DNA of 64,000 nt from Talinum fruticosum (GCA_021018815.1 JAITYX010000047.1:1116001-1180000); one strand, 5' to 3'; shown: positions 1 through 11,877, counted from the stretch's first letter. Translations and numbers: made by a program. Notes: generated from the sequence alone by a model not told the origin.

Positions 1-268
1 TGCGTTTTTGACCTCGGCGGAGGAGGTTTCGATTTGTGGGTCAATGATTGAAATAGAAAAATAGGAAAAGTGGTTACTGGGAAAACAGATAGAGGAGCTG
101 TGGGTCTCTGTCCCTGTCTCTCTTTCCTCTGTTGCAGAGGATATGGGCGGCGGGTCTCGGAGGAAGAACGACGGTGATTTCGCCCTGTTAGATCCACTTC
201 ATCCAAGGTTGACCACGCCCTAGCTACCTCTTCTGCTCTTTCTTCTTTTTGACCTTTTTCAAGGGTGG

Positions 269-271
<3 letters not shown>

Positions 272-330
<59 letters not shown>
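272..330. repeat. (TA)n microsatellite
   Basis: About 58 bases of uninterrupted TA dinucleotides, read directly. The short reading frame across it on the minus strand is an artefact of the repeat. Confidence 0.95.
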
Positions 331-332
<2 letters not shown>

Positions 333-1359
333 AATATGTAAATTATAGAGATACAAAATAGAAGTAAAAAGAAACATAAACATATACGAATATAAAAGAA
401 ACGAAACAAATATAATCGAATATAAAATAACATAAATGAACATGAAATATAAATACATTTTGTTTTTCATCTAAAGTCGAATACTCCCTAAATTAACAAA
501 GTTTTAATAATTATTGTTGTTTTTATGCCAAAAATAAATTGATTAAAAACGGTTCGACATTTAGTGGAAAAAATTGTGATAAAAGAACTCTACTTTTTAT
601 ATATTGATTGATATTAATTTGACTCCAATTAACAAACAATTAAAAATTTTTAAAATATATTACTTTCATAGTTTTATAGTGAATTTTGAACCAATGTATT
701 ATAGCCTTTTACATATCAATATCATGATAAAAATATTCATTGTTCATTTTATAAGAAAATGATAGATCAGCTACACCTTACGTCTATGAAATTTTTTTAT
801 TTAATTTCATTAATAAATAAAAAGAAAAAATTATTAATTAATCAGTTCTTTACATTAAAAAAAAAAGCTTTTTTAAGGGGGCCTAACATAGGACACCCCT
901 TGGAGCAAGGAAATCTCATGGTACCTTTTTTGTTTTATTTTTGAACAATGGAGGCATTTTTCCTATCCTCCATAGATCATATTTGAGTCATTTGGCCTTT
1001 ATTTTTCCTTACATATTTCATTTTTTAAAAAGTTTGATAGAATATGTAAGTAGGCAACGACCCATTTTATTTTATTTTTTTAAAAAAAGGTAGGCAATGC
1101 CCCCAATAAAAGAAAAACTCAAATATTAATATTTGAAAAAAAATACAGAATATTTGTGTTTGTGGGAAACTAAAGAAAAGGGAAAAACTCTGCATCTCTC
1201 ATATGATGAAAGAAATTCAACCTTACATAACAAAAATAAATTTAGAACTTGATTGGCTAATATTTGAGCTCAAGAAATCCAGATTTTAGATAGAAAATGG
1301 CTGGAAAAAATTATATTTTAAGAAAATTTCAATTGAAAACTTATTTCTGCATTGCAAAT

Positions 1360-1360
<1 letters not shown>

Positions 1361-1390
<30 letters not shown>
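1361..1390. repeat. (CT)n tract
   Basis: An almost pure CT run with one GT and one TT interruption, about 400 bases upstream of the MTPB-like start. It may lie in the promoter or leader of that gene. Confidence 0.8.
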
Positions 1391-1796
1391 TAATTTCATA
1401 TTTCCCTATGAACAATTATAGTGAAAAAAATTCCCTTTCATAGTTTCATATCAATGACAGATGAAGCTCATACTTTTATAGTTTTATTCCCAGGTGACCC
1501 CCACCCTTTTCCCCTTTTTTTCAGTCATTCTAATTGTTATTATTCAGAATCATGATTATTGAAATGATAAATTGTTGGAAAAATTTTCCTTTACCCTTTT
1601 TTTGGGGGAGGAGGGGGCTTGGGGTGGGGGAGAAAGACTTTTGTTGATTGTGATTGACAGTTGATTTTAGTTTGCTTCCCCTTTCCTTTTGGGAATTTAC
1701 CTTTTTCATTTTTGTTAATAATAATGCTGAATTTTCATTTAAATTCTGAACATTGAACTTACCAAACAGGAGAAAAACACCCTTGAAACAAAACAA

Positions 1797-2955
1797 ATGG
1801 GTAACCAGAAAATCCATGGTGAATCCAAAGAACACAATCCGGAGCTGCAAATTGATCCGATGCTAAATGTCCTGCACAGCAATGTCAGAGATTGTGCATC
1901 ATCTGTTTGTGCGTTTTCTCTCAAGAAAACCCAGCAGAGCTCGAGGGCAGGTCAATCTCAACTCGAAAGCTAGCCGGGTTGATCTTTTCTACTTGCTTCT
2001 CATGGTTGCAGAGATAATTGGAGGCATCAAATCCAACAGCTTCACGGTTCTTACAGATGCAGCCCTCATCTTCAGTGATGTAGCTGGGTTCACCGTTTCC
2101 TTGTTCGCGGTCTGGGCTTCTGGGTGGAAACCCACATCCCACCAGTCCTTTGGGTTCTATCGCCTTGAGGTCTTAGGAACCCTCCTGTCAGTGCAGCTCA
2201 TCTGGCTCATCTCAGGTTTCTTGATGTTCAAAGCCATTGATAGAGCCCTCCATAAAAGCGAGCCCATAAATGGCAAAGTCATGTTCATGGTTGCATTAGT
2301 TGGGTTAGTCATTGACCTCATGATGTTGGCATGGATGGGTCATGATCATTTGCATCACCACCATGACGGTGAAAGTCACCACTATTCTCATGGGGAGTCT
2401 ACTAATAAGCTAGTTTCTAATCCCGACAATGCACAATCTAAGAAAGGGCATATGTACACCGCCTTACCCCAGACAGACAGAGAGGTCGTTTCTGATCCTC
2501 ACGAAGAGACCAACAAAATGAATATAAATCTCCAAGGAGCTTACCTGCATGTGGCAAGCGGCGTGATTCTATCTGTTGGGGAGATGATTGCAGGAGCAGT
2601 CATATGGGTAAAGCCGAGCTGGGTGGTTACCGATCTCATATTCACATTGGGTTTCTCAGTTGGTGTTCTGATTAGCACCAAGTCCATGCTTGCTAATGTA
2701 TTCGGGATATTGATGGAGAGGACACCCAGAGAAATCGACATTGACAGTCTCAAAAATGCCCTCAAAAGTGCAAAGGGTGTTTCTGAGGTTCAATGTCTGC
2801 ATGTCTGGTCTATCACAGTAGGAAAAACAGCAATGTCTTGCCATGTAAAAGTGGAGCCTGGATTCGACTCTAAGGAAATCCTTCATGATATCAGGCAGTT
2901 TTGCCAGACATCATTTCAAATAAATCACATCACTGTACAGATTGAGCGGGAATGA
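1797..2955 (+). CDS. MTPB: metal tolerance protein B-like CDF zinc transporter, metal site degenerate, N-terminus frameshifted
   Basis: Cation diffusion facilitator of the plant MTP1/MTPB group; family members move Zn2+ out of the cytosol into vacuole or Golgi. The frame from ATG 1867 gives 362 residues with six expected membrane segments (about 38-56, 62-84, 101-121, 138-158, 222-247, 252-272), a His-rich loop (159-175) and the C-terminal domain ending VQIERE. The TM2 HxxxD is Leu67-xxx-Asp71 and the TM5 HxxxD is His228-xxx-Gly232, so one ligand is lost in each half. Upstream, ATG 1797 opens a second frame with the family's CAFS motif; a third frame then reads SQENPAELEGRSISTRKLA (about 1920-1975), like the MTP N-terminus, before the main frame resumes at SRVDLFYLLL. 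Two 1-base deletions (near 1915 and 1973) would explain this. Intronless. It may be an inactive paralogue or a heterodimer subunit. Confidence 0.88.
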
Positions 2956-3286
2956 CTATAAATAATAAATTCTCAGAAACTTATTTTTCAGCTACTTATG
3001 TAGTCAAATATCAACTGCAAATCCAGATTTCAAGGGAAAGGCAATGAATTAACAAATGAATTAGAAATCTTCTGAACTAAGAACAAGTAACTGTAGTTTT
3101 TCCAATTTCACAAATTCTTCATCACAACTCAATGAAGGAAAGTATGCTACAGAGTCTCATCCCCCAAAAAATAAACACGAAAAAAATTAAGGGAAAAAAT
3201 GGGAAGAACAAAGCAGAAGAGAAGAGACAAGGCCTGATGCTTGCTAGCTATACTCTTTCTTTCCTGATTATCTCCTTTTAACCTTT

Positions 3287-5327
3287 TTAAGTGGAACAGC
3301 ACATTCTCCTCTGATTTGCCGATGAATCAGCAACATTGATCGTTGTACCTTGGCCAGGAACGTTGCTGGAAGCTTCTTGGGCAGCCAATGCTTTCTTGCT
3401 TATTACATGGTAAATCTCTGACAATATAGTTTGGAAAGCCTTTTCAATGTTGAATGCTTCTAGTGCTGATGTCTCAAGAAATGCCAGACCTTCCTTTTCA
3501 GCCAAGGCCTGGCCATCCTCCTCTGACACGGCTCTAAGATGCTTTAGGTCTGATTTGTTTCCAGCCATCATTATGACGATATTAGAATCTGCATGGTCCC
3601 TCAATTCGCGAAGCCACCTTTGAACATTATCGAATGTTTGTCTCTTGGTTATATCATAGACAAGAAGAGCACCTACAGCTCCTCTATAATAAGCACTAGT
3701 AATAGCCCGGTAACGTTCTTGACCAGCAGTATCCCATATCTGTGCCTTGACAGTCTTTCCTTCTACCTGTTAAAAACAGAGGGTTTCCAAATAAGTACCT
3801 CATCAACAGATCATAGAGTCCAATTCCCCTCTTCTACATCACGATCAAAAGAGTAAATTCAATAGAGCAATCATAGACAATAACTACTATGCACCATGAT
3901 CCATGAACGAGTTCACAGCAAGAGAACATTTTCAGATGGAATACTGATAAAAGCGGGCGTAGGGGACTTTCTGGACATAGTGGTAGATTTGATGACAAAT
4001 TTATTAGCATCCTCACGTAGAAATATTGTAAGTCATAGACTCGTACTTAGCGTGAAGTAATGCTAAATTATGTGTTGTGAGTGGTGACAGTTTAAAAAAA
4101 AAAAAGAAAGAAAGAAAAGCGGGAGGCGGTGAGGATTTGGGGGAAATAAAACTCCATGCTGGCCAATTGGCAGACAGGCAGGCAGTAACACGGGTCCACA
4201 AAGACAAGGTCAGTACAAAATAGCAACTCAATAATCATGATTCGTAAAATTGGTCAGCTATGATTCAGAATAAAAAACTGGAGCAATGAACTGATAGCCA
4301 AATCACCAATGCCTTCGATTTATAGAAAAGTACATCCATACATTCATCCAGCAGGTCTGACACCCAGTCTCTTGTGAACAGAGCCAGTTCAAGTGATCTT
4401 GCAAAATTTTTCTAATTATGCAGCGGATACATTCACCACTTCTCAGAAGCTTTCTCTCCACAATTAAGCTGGAATTTGAATTATCTTCCCATAGGGTATG
4501 CCATTGAAATTCAAAAGCTTTACTATTCAAGCAATATGTGATTCATTTTTAACAGGTCAAAAAAGAGGGCAAGACAGTTCAAATGATATGATCAACGAGG
4601 ACAACGAAAAGATCCACCCAAGCACAAATACAGACACATCAAAACTCAACCTTTCTAATAGAGCCAGTAGCGTGGAAACTGCAACTCAAACGTGATCCCC
4701 GATCTAGCTTTATAGAAATGGATGATGACACTTAAGCCAAGTTTTAAGCTACGACAAAGCTATGAATACTTACATCAAATAACACAACTACTCAATGTTC
4801 AAAAAGTAATAAATTGAGCCTTAAGCAGAAAAACTAAATGACTTAACCGTCATCCTTTCTCTTAGGCAGTTAATCATCGTCTGATTATTAGTAGTTTATT
4901 GTATGCACAAATCAATCAGCAACTACCCAATAACTTTGAAGAATGAGAATTCTTAACCACCATGATGGGGCATCCACAAGGTCGAAAGCAAATATCCCTA
5001 CACGTAATTTTATGAGAATTTTCGCTCCTTCTATCAATTCTCAACTTAACAAGAAATAACTGAAAGAGAGCGAATGAAATATTGAACCCTGGTGAGAATT
5101 ATAGGACCCCATTATTCCAATGTTTTAGATCACAGAAAATCAAGTTGATCAAGAAAACATAACCCAGAAAGGATACGTATTGTTGGAGAAAACCCAGAAG
5201 AATTCAAATGCATACTGAATCAAGTCAATTTGATTTCAAAAGTATGATCCCCCCCACACACACACACACAAACAAGTCAAAGCCGCAAAGAAATTCAAAT
5301 CACAGGAAACACCGACAATGGAGTTAT

Positions 5328-5378
<51 letters not shown>

Positions 5379-5545
5379 ACCTGGAGAGTACGAGTAGCAA
5401 ACTCAACACCAATGGTGGATTTAGATTCCAAGCAAAACTCATTCCTCGTAAACCTCGAGAGTATATTAGATTTGCCGACACCGGAGTCTCCGATCAAGAC
5501 GATCTTGAAGAGGTAATCGTATTCGTGATCTACCCTATTCGCCAT
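3287..5545 (-). CDS. RABA2: RABA2-type Rab GTPase (Rab11 clade)
   Basis: Two exons on the minus strand: 5545-5381 (55 codons) and 3766-3287 (159 codons plus stop), joined after Leu-Gln, giving 214 residues, normal for the family. All G motifs are intact: P-loop GDSGVGKS, effector threonine in STIGVEF, WDTAGQ, NKSD and ETSA. The C-terminus is CCST, a dicysteine geranylgeranylation site. The start [14 protein letters not shown] and the run KKALAAQEA point to RABA2 rather than RABA1. Known role: trans-Golgi/early endosome traffic to the plasma membrane and cell plate. The 1,614-base intron sits at the position usual for RABA genes. Its donor (GTCAAT) runs straight into a long CT tract, and two further GA/CT tracts lie upstream of the start. 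No frameshift is visible. Confidence 0.95.
5331..5374. repeat. (GA)n microsatellite at the RABA2 intron donor
   Basis: About 44 bases of pure GA on the plus strand, read as CT in the RABA2 transcript. It begins about 6 bases inside the intron, directly after the splice donor. Confidence 0.95.
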
Positions 5546-5738
5546 TTCTTCTCCACAAGAGATTAAGCAGAAACCCTAGCGGACACGCCCCCTGATTCAG
5601 ATCCAAACCCAGAAATTCAATCATCAAAAAAATGGCACCCATGTTCAAAATTTTCAAAAAAACCAATCAATCAAGCTTGCAAAATCGCGAATCGGATAAC
5701 AGAAAATCCCGGTAAAATTGTACTTACAGAATTGAATA

Positions 5739-5810
5739 GAGAGAGAGAGAGAGAAGAGCGTGGGGGAGTCCTCTTGCAGAGAATACGGAGTAGAATTCAA
5801 AGCAATTGGG

Positions 5811-5852
<42 letters not shown>
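5739..5852. repeat. two (GA)n tracts in the RABA2 5' region
   Basis: Two GA runs (about 5739-5755 and 5815-5852) lie 190-310 bases upstream of the RABA2 start codon, probably in its leader or core promoter. They appear as CT on the transcribed strand. Confidence 0.85.
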
Positions 5853-5856
<4 letters not shown>

Positions 5857-5979
5857 TGAATTTGGCGAAAAAATGTTGATGAGAGAAAAAAGAAACGGAG
5901 AACACGATGGCGAAATGGGGGCTCTATTTGAAACCGCTTACTTTGATGGGGTGGACTGTCCCCCGGCCAAAATTAATTC

Positions 5980-5988
<9 letters not shown>

Positions 5989-6026
<38 letters not shown>
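5989..6026. repeat. (TA)n microsatellite
   Basis: A pure TA run just outside the RABA2 upstream region. DNA from here to about 7440 is AT-rich with no supported gene. Confidence 0.9.
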
Positions 6027-6028
<2 letters not shown>

Positions 6029-7440
6029 CTATTATTTTTTTTAATTTAAAATGTTGAGACCACCACCACCACTCGCTACGACCAACATTCAATGTCAAAT
6101 TTGCTTAAGTATGTTTTTTCAAGTCTTTTAAAATACATTATATTTGGGGTATATTTTTTGAGAAAAAGAATTTAAATTCGTTCGACTTTATATGAAAAAT
6201 AAAATTTATTTATATTTTATTTTTTATATATTTTTTTATGTTTTATTTTCGTTCGTTTATGTTTATTTTTTATTTAATAACTTATTTCTGTTTGTTTATA
6301 TTTGTTTCTCGCTATTTTATATATTTGTCTATGTTCATTTATAGTCATTCTCGCTATTTTATATGTTTGTTTATATTCGTTTTTATTTATTGAAGAAAGT
6401 GATTAAATGATAATATTGGAGAGAGATTGACCCCTTAATTATATGAAAATTTCATCGTAATCTCTATACCACTCGAGTAAGATAGTCCATTAACAATTTT
6501 TTTTTCTACTTGTATTCTTCCCTTATTTCTCCTTCTCATCCAATCATGAGTTAACTTATGGCCCATGAGTACATTCATATGACCGTAGTTGAACATCCAA
6601 TACAACAATCACCCTCAATATAAAAGTCGGATCTCATAGGTAAATCTACTTGAGCTTAAAGACCTAGGGGAGAGGCATAAGCATACTAAGCTCGGGCTCA
6701 AAGTTCAAACCCACAACACATCCCAACTTCCCGCACACCTAGTAAGCGAAATTGTTTCCACCAAGATTTGAATTCCGATGATGCAATAGAAATGTGGAGT
6801 GCTTATCATTAGGGTAATACTCACTTGATTGGACCGATTCTAATTAAAGCTCCAATAATAAGCTTAATTTGTCAATTGATTAAATAGATTCCTTGATGAG
6901 GCACAGATGAAGTTGTTTTGGCTGTTGAATCCGAATCTCCAACTAAAAAGCCTCCAATCACATATTAGAATTTCCATTAAAGTAATGGATGAACAAAAGA
7001 CAAGATGGTGTGGAAGAAGACGACAAGTTTGAAAAAATACAGTGAGATGGCAAATACTGGCAAATTGGCAACGGAGGAGAGAGAGGAGTCTGGCTATGCA
7101 TACATGTTTTTGGAACTTCTTTCCACGCCTCCTAACATATAACATGTTGAATTTCATCCGTTGCTCCTCTGTCCCTCCCCAATCATTCATCCCTTTCATA
7201 TCATTAATATTCTTACCCATCATTATTCCAACATTATTAAATTCTCTTCAATAATAATATACAATATATGATTCTTAAAATAATAATTAATTTGTTAATA
7301 ATGTGATATTGATTATTAGTTGGATTGCAGTTAATAATGTCGGGATTCTGTTAGTATTATAACCGTCCTATAAATATAATTGTATTTCTATTTATTAATG
7401 TTAAAATCTTAACGACATATTTGATATATGATAATAAATG

Positions 7441-7588
7441 AATGAGAATGGGGTATCGTCTATGCTTCTAGATGATATTTTAGAACATTGGGAAACTGGG
7501 GAGTTGAGGGATGTTGTGTGGGTAAGGCAAGGTGGCAACGAAGCTGCTCACCGAACCGCAAAATGGGTTGTAAATTTTTCACGGGTAA
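7441..7588 (+). pseudogene. LINE-type RNase H domain remnant
   Basis: One open frame reads RDVVWVRQGGNEAAHRTAKWV (part shown by positions 7513-7575), which resembles the C-terminal RNase H domain of plant non-LTR retroelements, whose hallmark is a V-x-R-x-G/S-N-x-A-A/D-H/A-x-x-A-K/R stretch. Only about 45 residues remain and the start is lost. The frame is broken by the SINE insertion beginning at 7574. It could also come from one of the stand-alone RNase H-like genes common in plants. Confidence 0.6.
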
Positions 7589-7791
7589 GCGGCTCGCCTC
7601 CAACTAACCCCTACTAGAGGCTGATGGCGGGCAAGGGGTGGGGGAATTAGGCCCAAAGCCTATTGACACCTAACAGTCTTCCAAAGCACACAAGTAAGAA
7701 AGTGTTCCCCCAGGACTCGTACCCAAAAGCTGAGGGCACAAAGGCACACTCAAGACGTCAGATATGCCAACTGTGCTACAAGCACTTTGGA
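7574..7791 (-). mobile_element. tRNA-derived SINE, 14-bp target-site duplication
   Basis: A 218-base insert is flanked by perfect direct repeats AAAATGGGTTGTAA at 7560-7573 and 7792-7805, as expected of LINE-driven retroposition. On the minus strand it carries a Pol III A box (TAGCACAGTTGG, 7778-7767) and about 43 bases on a B box (GGTACGAGTCC, 7723-7713), in the order and spacing of a tRNA-related SINE. The body after the B box matches no tRNA, as in known SINEs. Both box motifs deviate slightly from consensus. It sits inside the LINE RNase H remnant. Confidence 0.8.
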
Positions 7792-7805
7792 AAAATGGGT
7801 TGTAA

Positions 7806-10140
7806 TGAATTCTTCAAAATATATATATGTATGCAACTTGGTTTTCCTACTATTTAAGAAAATAATGGGTAAATAGAGTTCTTGATAGTGATAATTCATT
7901 ATATGAATTATAATTTTCAGAAATCAGGTTGTCATTTGTCATGCTTATGCAATTAAATGGGAAAATAATAAACACTATGTTTGACAAATGACAACGATAA
8001 ATATGTGAATCAAACTCAAACTCACTTAAAAAAATCCTCCTATTATGTCATCGAGAATAAATTATCTAAAGAGATAAAATATACTTTTTTTTATTGAATT
8101 ATGATTGTTGAAGAATGCAGTTAGTGGCTATAACGATGTTACAAAATTAGAGTCAGTCAACATTATATTTACTATTAACTTTATAAAGATGATCAGTATT
8201 TATTATGATATTTTAAATCTATTATCGTTACATAATTTTTATTTGAAATGTCATATAACTTTTCATTAATAAATGTCTCTTTTTCACGGAAAAAATATCA
8301 TTATGATAGTTGTGGATGGTTTTTCTTTACTATATTAATAAATAAATTTTTATTAATTTACCATTAAGACAAATATCTTGTTTTTACGTAACATATATTT
8401 TTATATTTATCAAAAAATAATAGTCAAAGATAGTTTCTTAAGAGGGTAAAAAACATTTAACTATAATAATCATATTGGGGCCAAGATTTTTTTTTAGGTG
8501 TAATTATAAAAAAGGATTAGGTAAAATTTATAGTAATAAAACAAGTGAACCATATTTTTCCAATGCTCCAACCCAAGTGTTTTATTTTCTAACTCCTCTC
8601 GATCTCTCATCTCCCTCTTGTTAAACCGAGTGGGTGGAAGTTGGGATTTCTTTAACTATAGTTTGATTAGCCTATTGAAAATTACATTTTTAAATTATAA
8701 AAAGTAAAAATAGTACACTACAAAGCTTAGATAATCCTTCTCACAATGGTTCTATCTAATTATCGTAATCCATAATAGACAACAGAACAAGAAAGAGGAA
8801 GAAGTTCCAAGTTGAAGGGAATTGAACGAATGCCCATAATCTGCCAACTAATCACCTGCACTCGTTAGCTTTTCTGTGGATATGATTGATATTGCACCAT
8901 ATGAAATTCCTCAAAAGACGGACGATACCCTTAATAATAAAATTGACTTGACAGGATGGTTGAATAATATATTTAATGAGGTTTGATAATTTCCTATAAT
9001 CCCACCCTCAAGGCAGTAGCTTCGGCAACTAAGATAGAGGCCTGACCCAAAAAAAAGTCCAACTATTGTTTGCATTATCATAGCTGTTATTTTAAAAAAC
9101 TTGCCCAATCCCATCAAAATTAATAATAAAAGATGTCTTTGTCAGTTTTTTTCGTATTTCTTTTTTTTTTCGGGCAATTATACCACTGGAGGCTCAATAC
9201 TCCAATTGGGCAACCAAATGTTCCAATCCAGTCTTGATTACCCAAATGGGCAACCAAATTTAGTCTTAATTTTTCACACCGCACAATCCCGGGCTCGGAT
9301 CGTGGGTTTTCCTTATAAATCCGGTATATTATATAACTAATTTATGATAAAAAAGAGTAGTTAAAGTTTAATTTTATTTCTAAACCATATATATTATATC
9401 ATTAGGTTACCTCAAAAATAAAATAAATTTCTATTAGATGACATATTTTGAAATTAACTAAGCTAATTTTATTCAACCAAACCATGTATTATACCAAATA
9501 TCATCAACACTTAGATATTCTTCTGCTAGTTATCAACTGAATTGATCATTGTGTTATTTTCTTGTTTCTTTAAGGCTTATTAATTATGAGAATAAATCGT
9601 GCATTTGAGACCAATCCATCTTTGTCCTCCTAGAAGTACATATTTACCCATATTCTCAACCCAATTTTAAAGTCCACAAATAAACTTCAATTGTCATATC
9701 AAATCTTTTATCTAAAAAATAACACTTTTTCCGTGTTCTTTAGTTTATTCACAAATTTACAATTTTTCAACAATTTTGTTGAGATAAGTGTATAATTAAG
9801 TTTTTTTTTTGTGATATTAATCGATTTTGATTTTAATTTTATATTTAATAATTTTTGATTTTGATATACATTATCAATATACAATTATATAATAATCAAT
9901 ATATAATTATATATTAATCAATCCCAAAAGACTATCTAATGGTCTGTAATCCCACGAGTACATTATAATTTTCAATTCGAGAAATATAACCTTTTTGTTT
10001 TGGGGGGGTTTAAAAGAAGCCATTTACACAGAACCAGCTAGAAGCATATGATTGATCCCACAAAAAAAAAAAACACAAAAGTCTAGAAGCATATGCAAAT
10101 CCAACTTGGGCCTTCTTATCCATAAAGTCCAAATCTTTGA
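7806..10140. other. AT-rich intergenic DNA, no gene seen
   Basis: I see no coding exon in this 2.3-kb stretch; open frames are short with unlikely composition. Near 9205-9260 a short phrase (GGGCAACCAAA) recurs about 45 bases apart. Confidence 0.5.
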
Positions 10141-10232
10141 GATAAGTTGGACAATAAGCCCATGACACGTAGCACCCAAATTCCCCATATTCCCCCTTCC
10201 CCCTCCCCTCCCTCTTCCCATCCCACCAAGTC

Positions 10233-10736
10233 ATGGCCTCCCCACTCTAATCACCCCAACCTCCAACCCCAAGCCCCTCTCTCCACCCCCCACCACCACC
10301 AAACCCACACCCCCTCCGCCACCACCCGACCACTCTCCGCCACCCTCACCCGGAGACACCTCGCGATCACCGCCCTCGCTGCTGCCATTCTCTCCCCGCG
10401 ACTGCCGCCCGAGCCGTCTCAGACGAGGAGTACGTGAAGGAGACTCAGGAGATGATCAACAAGGTCCGGAGCACCATAAACATGGACAGGAACGACCCCG
10501 ACTTGGCGGAGGCGGTGGCGGAGCTCAGGGCGGCCTCGAATGAATGGGTGGCTAAGTATAGGAGAGAGAAGTCGCTCCTGGGAAGACCCTCGTTCAGGGA
10601 TATGTACTCAGCGCTGAATGCAGTTTCTGGGCATTATATTAGTTTTGGACCCACCACTCCTATTCCGGCTAAGAGGAAAGCTCGGATCTTAGAGGAGATG
10701 GATTCTGCTGAAAAAGCTCTACAAAGAGGGAGATGA
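10233..10736 (+). CDS. PSB27: photosystem II repair protein PSB27, frame broken in the transit peptide
   Basis: Thylakoid-lumen protein that binds CP43 during photosystem II assembly and repair. The mature part is unmistakable and intact: ARAVSDEEYVKETQE (about 10410-10451), then SALNAVSGHY, SFGPTTPIPAKR and a C-terminal EKALQRGR. Single exon. Upstream, the lumen-transfer segment TRRHLAITALAAAILS lies in another frame, so at least one base is missing near 10390-10403. The best start by context is ATG GCC TCC at 10233; reaching the lumen signal from it needs two further 1-base deletions in the C-rich stretch, all in the same direction. An alternative ATG at 10162 opens the lumen-signal frame with no extra shift, but its peptide looks less like a transit peptide. 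The short C-rich runs here favour consensus error over true loss. Confidence 0.88.
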
Positions 10737-11024
10737 TTCATTAAAATGTTTATGATCATGAACATGACGATGATGGTTTTAGTTTTCGTAAAGAAATAAA
10801 ATTAAAAAAAATTCGCCCTCTATTTTTGTGGATGAATAATTTATGTATTGAGGATCCATCGATCATGTGTGAATTTTAAGAATTTATGTCACTTTTATGT
10901 GTTGAAAATTAAAAAGGGTCTTTGAGGTTTGTCTAGTGATGTATGTTATAGTAGTAAATAAGCCATATGGTTAGTTTACCTTAGGGTTAAATTTATTTTT
11001 TAACGTGATACTCAGTGTCTATTC

Positions 11025-11300
11025 GATATAACGCTTATAATAATATATTCTAACGGTTACAACGTCTATAAAATATAAATGAGCTGAAATGAATTGAAAT
11101 GATTAGACGTTACAACTGTTATAATTGAAATGATTTAAAAGCTATTATAAATATTTTATAATAGCTTTCAAATCGTTTCAATTATAACGATTATAACGTC
11201 TAATTATTTCAACTCATTTAATCTATACAACTAATTATTTCAGCTCATTTATGCTATTATTTCAGTTATAACAGTTGATTTTAACGGATATTTTGAACAA
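11025..11300. repeat. AT-rich MITE-like repeat with a long hairpin
   Basis: It contains a near-perfect inverted repeat from about 11096 to 11211 centred near 11153; the inner 33 bases of each arm match at about 31 positions. The phrase GAAATGATTAGACGTTA is mirrored as TAACGTCTAATTATTTC. Flanking phrases (GAGCTGAAATGA, TTATAAC) recur at 26.7, 29.2, 45.2, 46.5 and 57.1 kb, suggesting one dispersed family. The outer ends are not defined. Confidence 0.6.
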
Positions 11301-11877
11301 ACCATTAGAAACTAAAAATTTTGAGTGTGATCTCTAAATTAAAATTGAATTATTGCGAAATGTATGAGTAGAGCGGTATCTCTACTTCAAGCACATTAGG
11401 CATTTCGTGCAAGAGTGTATGTTAAGAGCACATCATAAAGCTATTGCTGATTTTTTGTTTCAAGTCTTCAAATCATACATGAATTTAAGTGACTTTTTAT
11501 TTAGGGTTTAATTTTACATTTACATAATATTGACTACCTAATATAATGCTTCCTTTCTAAAAAGGAATGCTTAACTTATTGCTGTACAACCTAAATAATT
11601 AAACACTCAAGCCAATTAGGTTTCTTCGCTCGTGGAATTGCACTTTCAAATTTCCTCTGCTCCTTGATATGAGGTATTAGGTAGTCATAATTTTATAAAT
11701 TTAAGGTATAATAGAATCACCCTTTTATAATTTTACAATTTACGGATAAGACTACTATAGTGAGTCTGTTTGAGTAGCGGATAGCTATTTGTATAGCTGA
11801 TAACCTGTTTAGGTAGTTGATAGTCTGTTAGATTTTAATTGTTAGCGGATAAGCTGTTCAATTGAGCGATTGAATAA

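Larger units (their letters stand above)
1..1796. other. intergenic, upstream of the MTPB-like gene
   Basis: No gene is supported here. The first 240 bases are less AT-rich and contain pyrimidine runs and a GGCGG-rich patch; they could be the 5' leader of a gene lying off the left edge, but no long reading frame shows this. The rest is AT-rich DNA with a TA microsatellite near 272-330, a CT tract near 1361-1390 and poly-purine patches. Confidence 0.5.
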
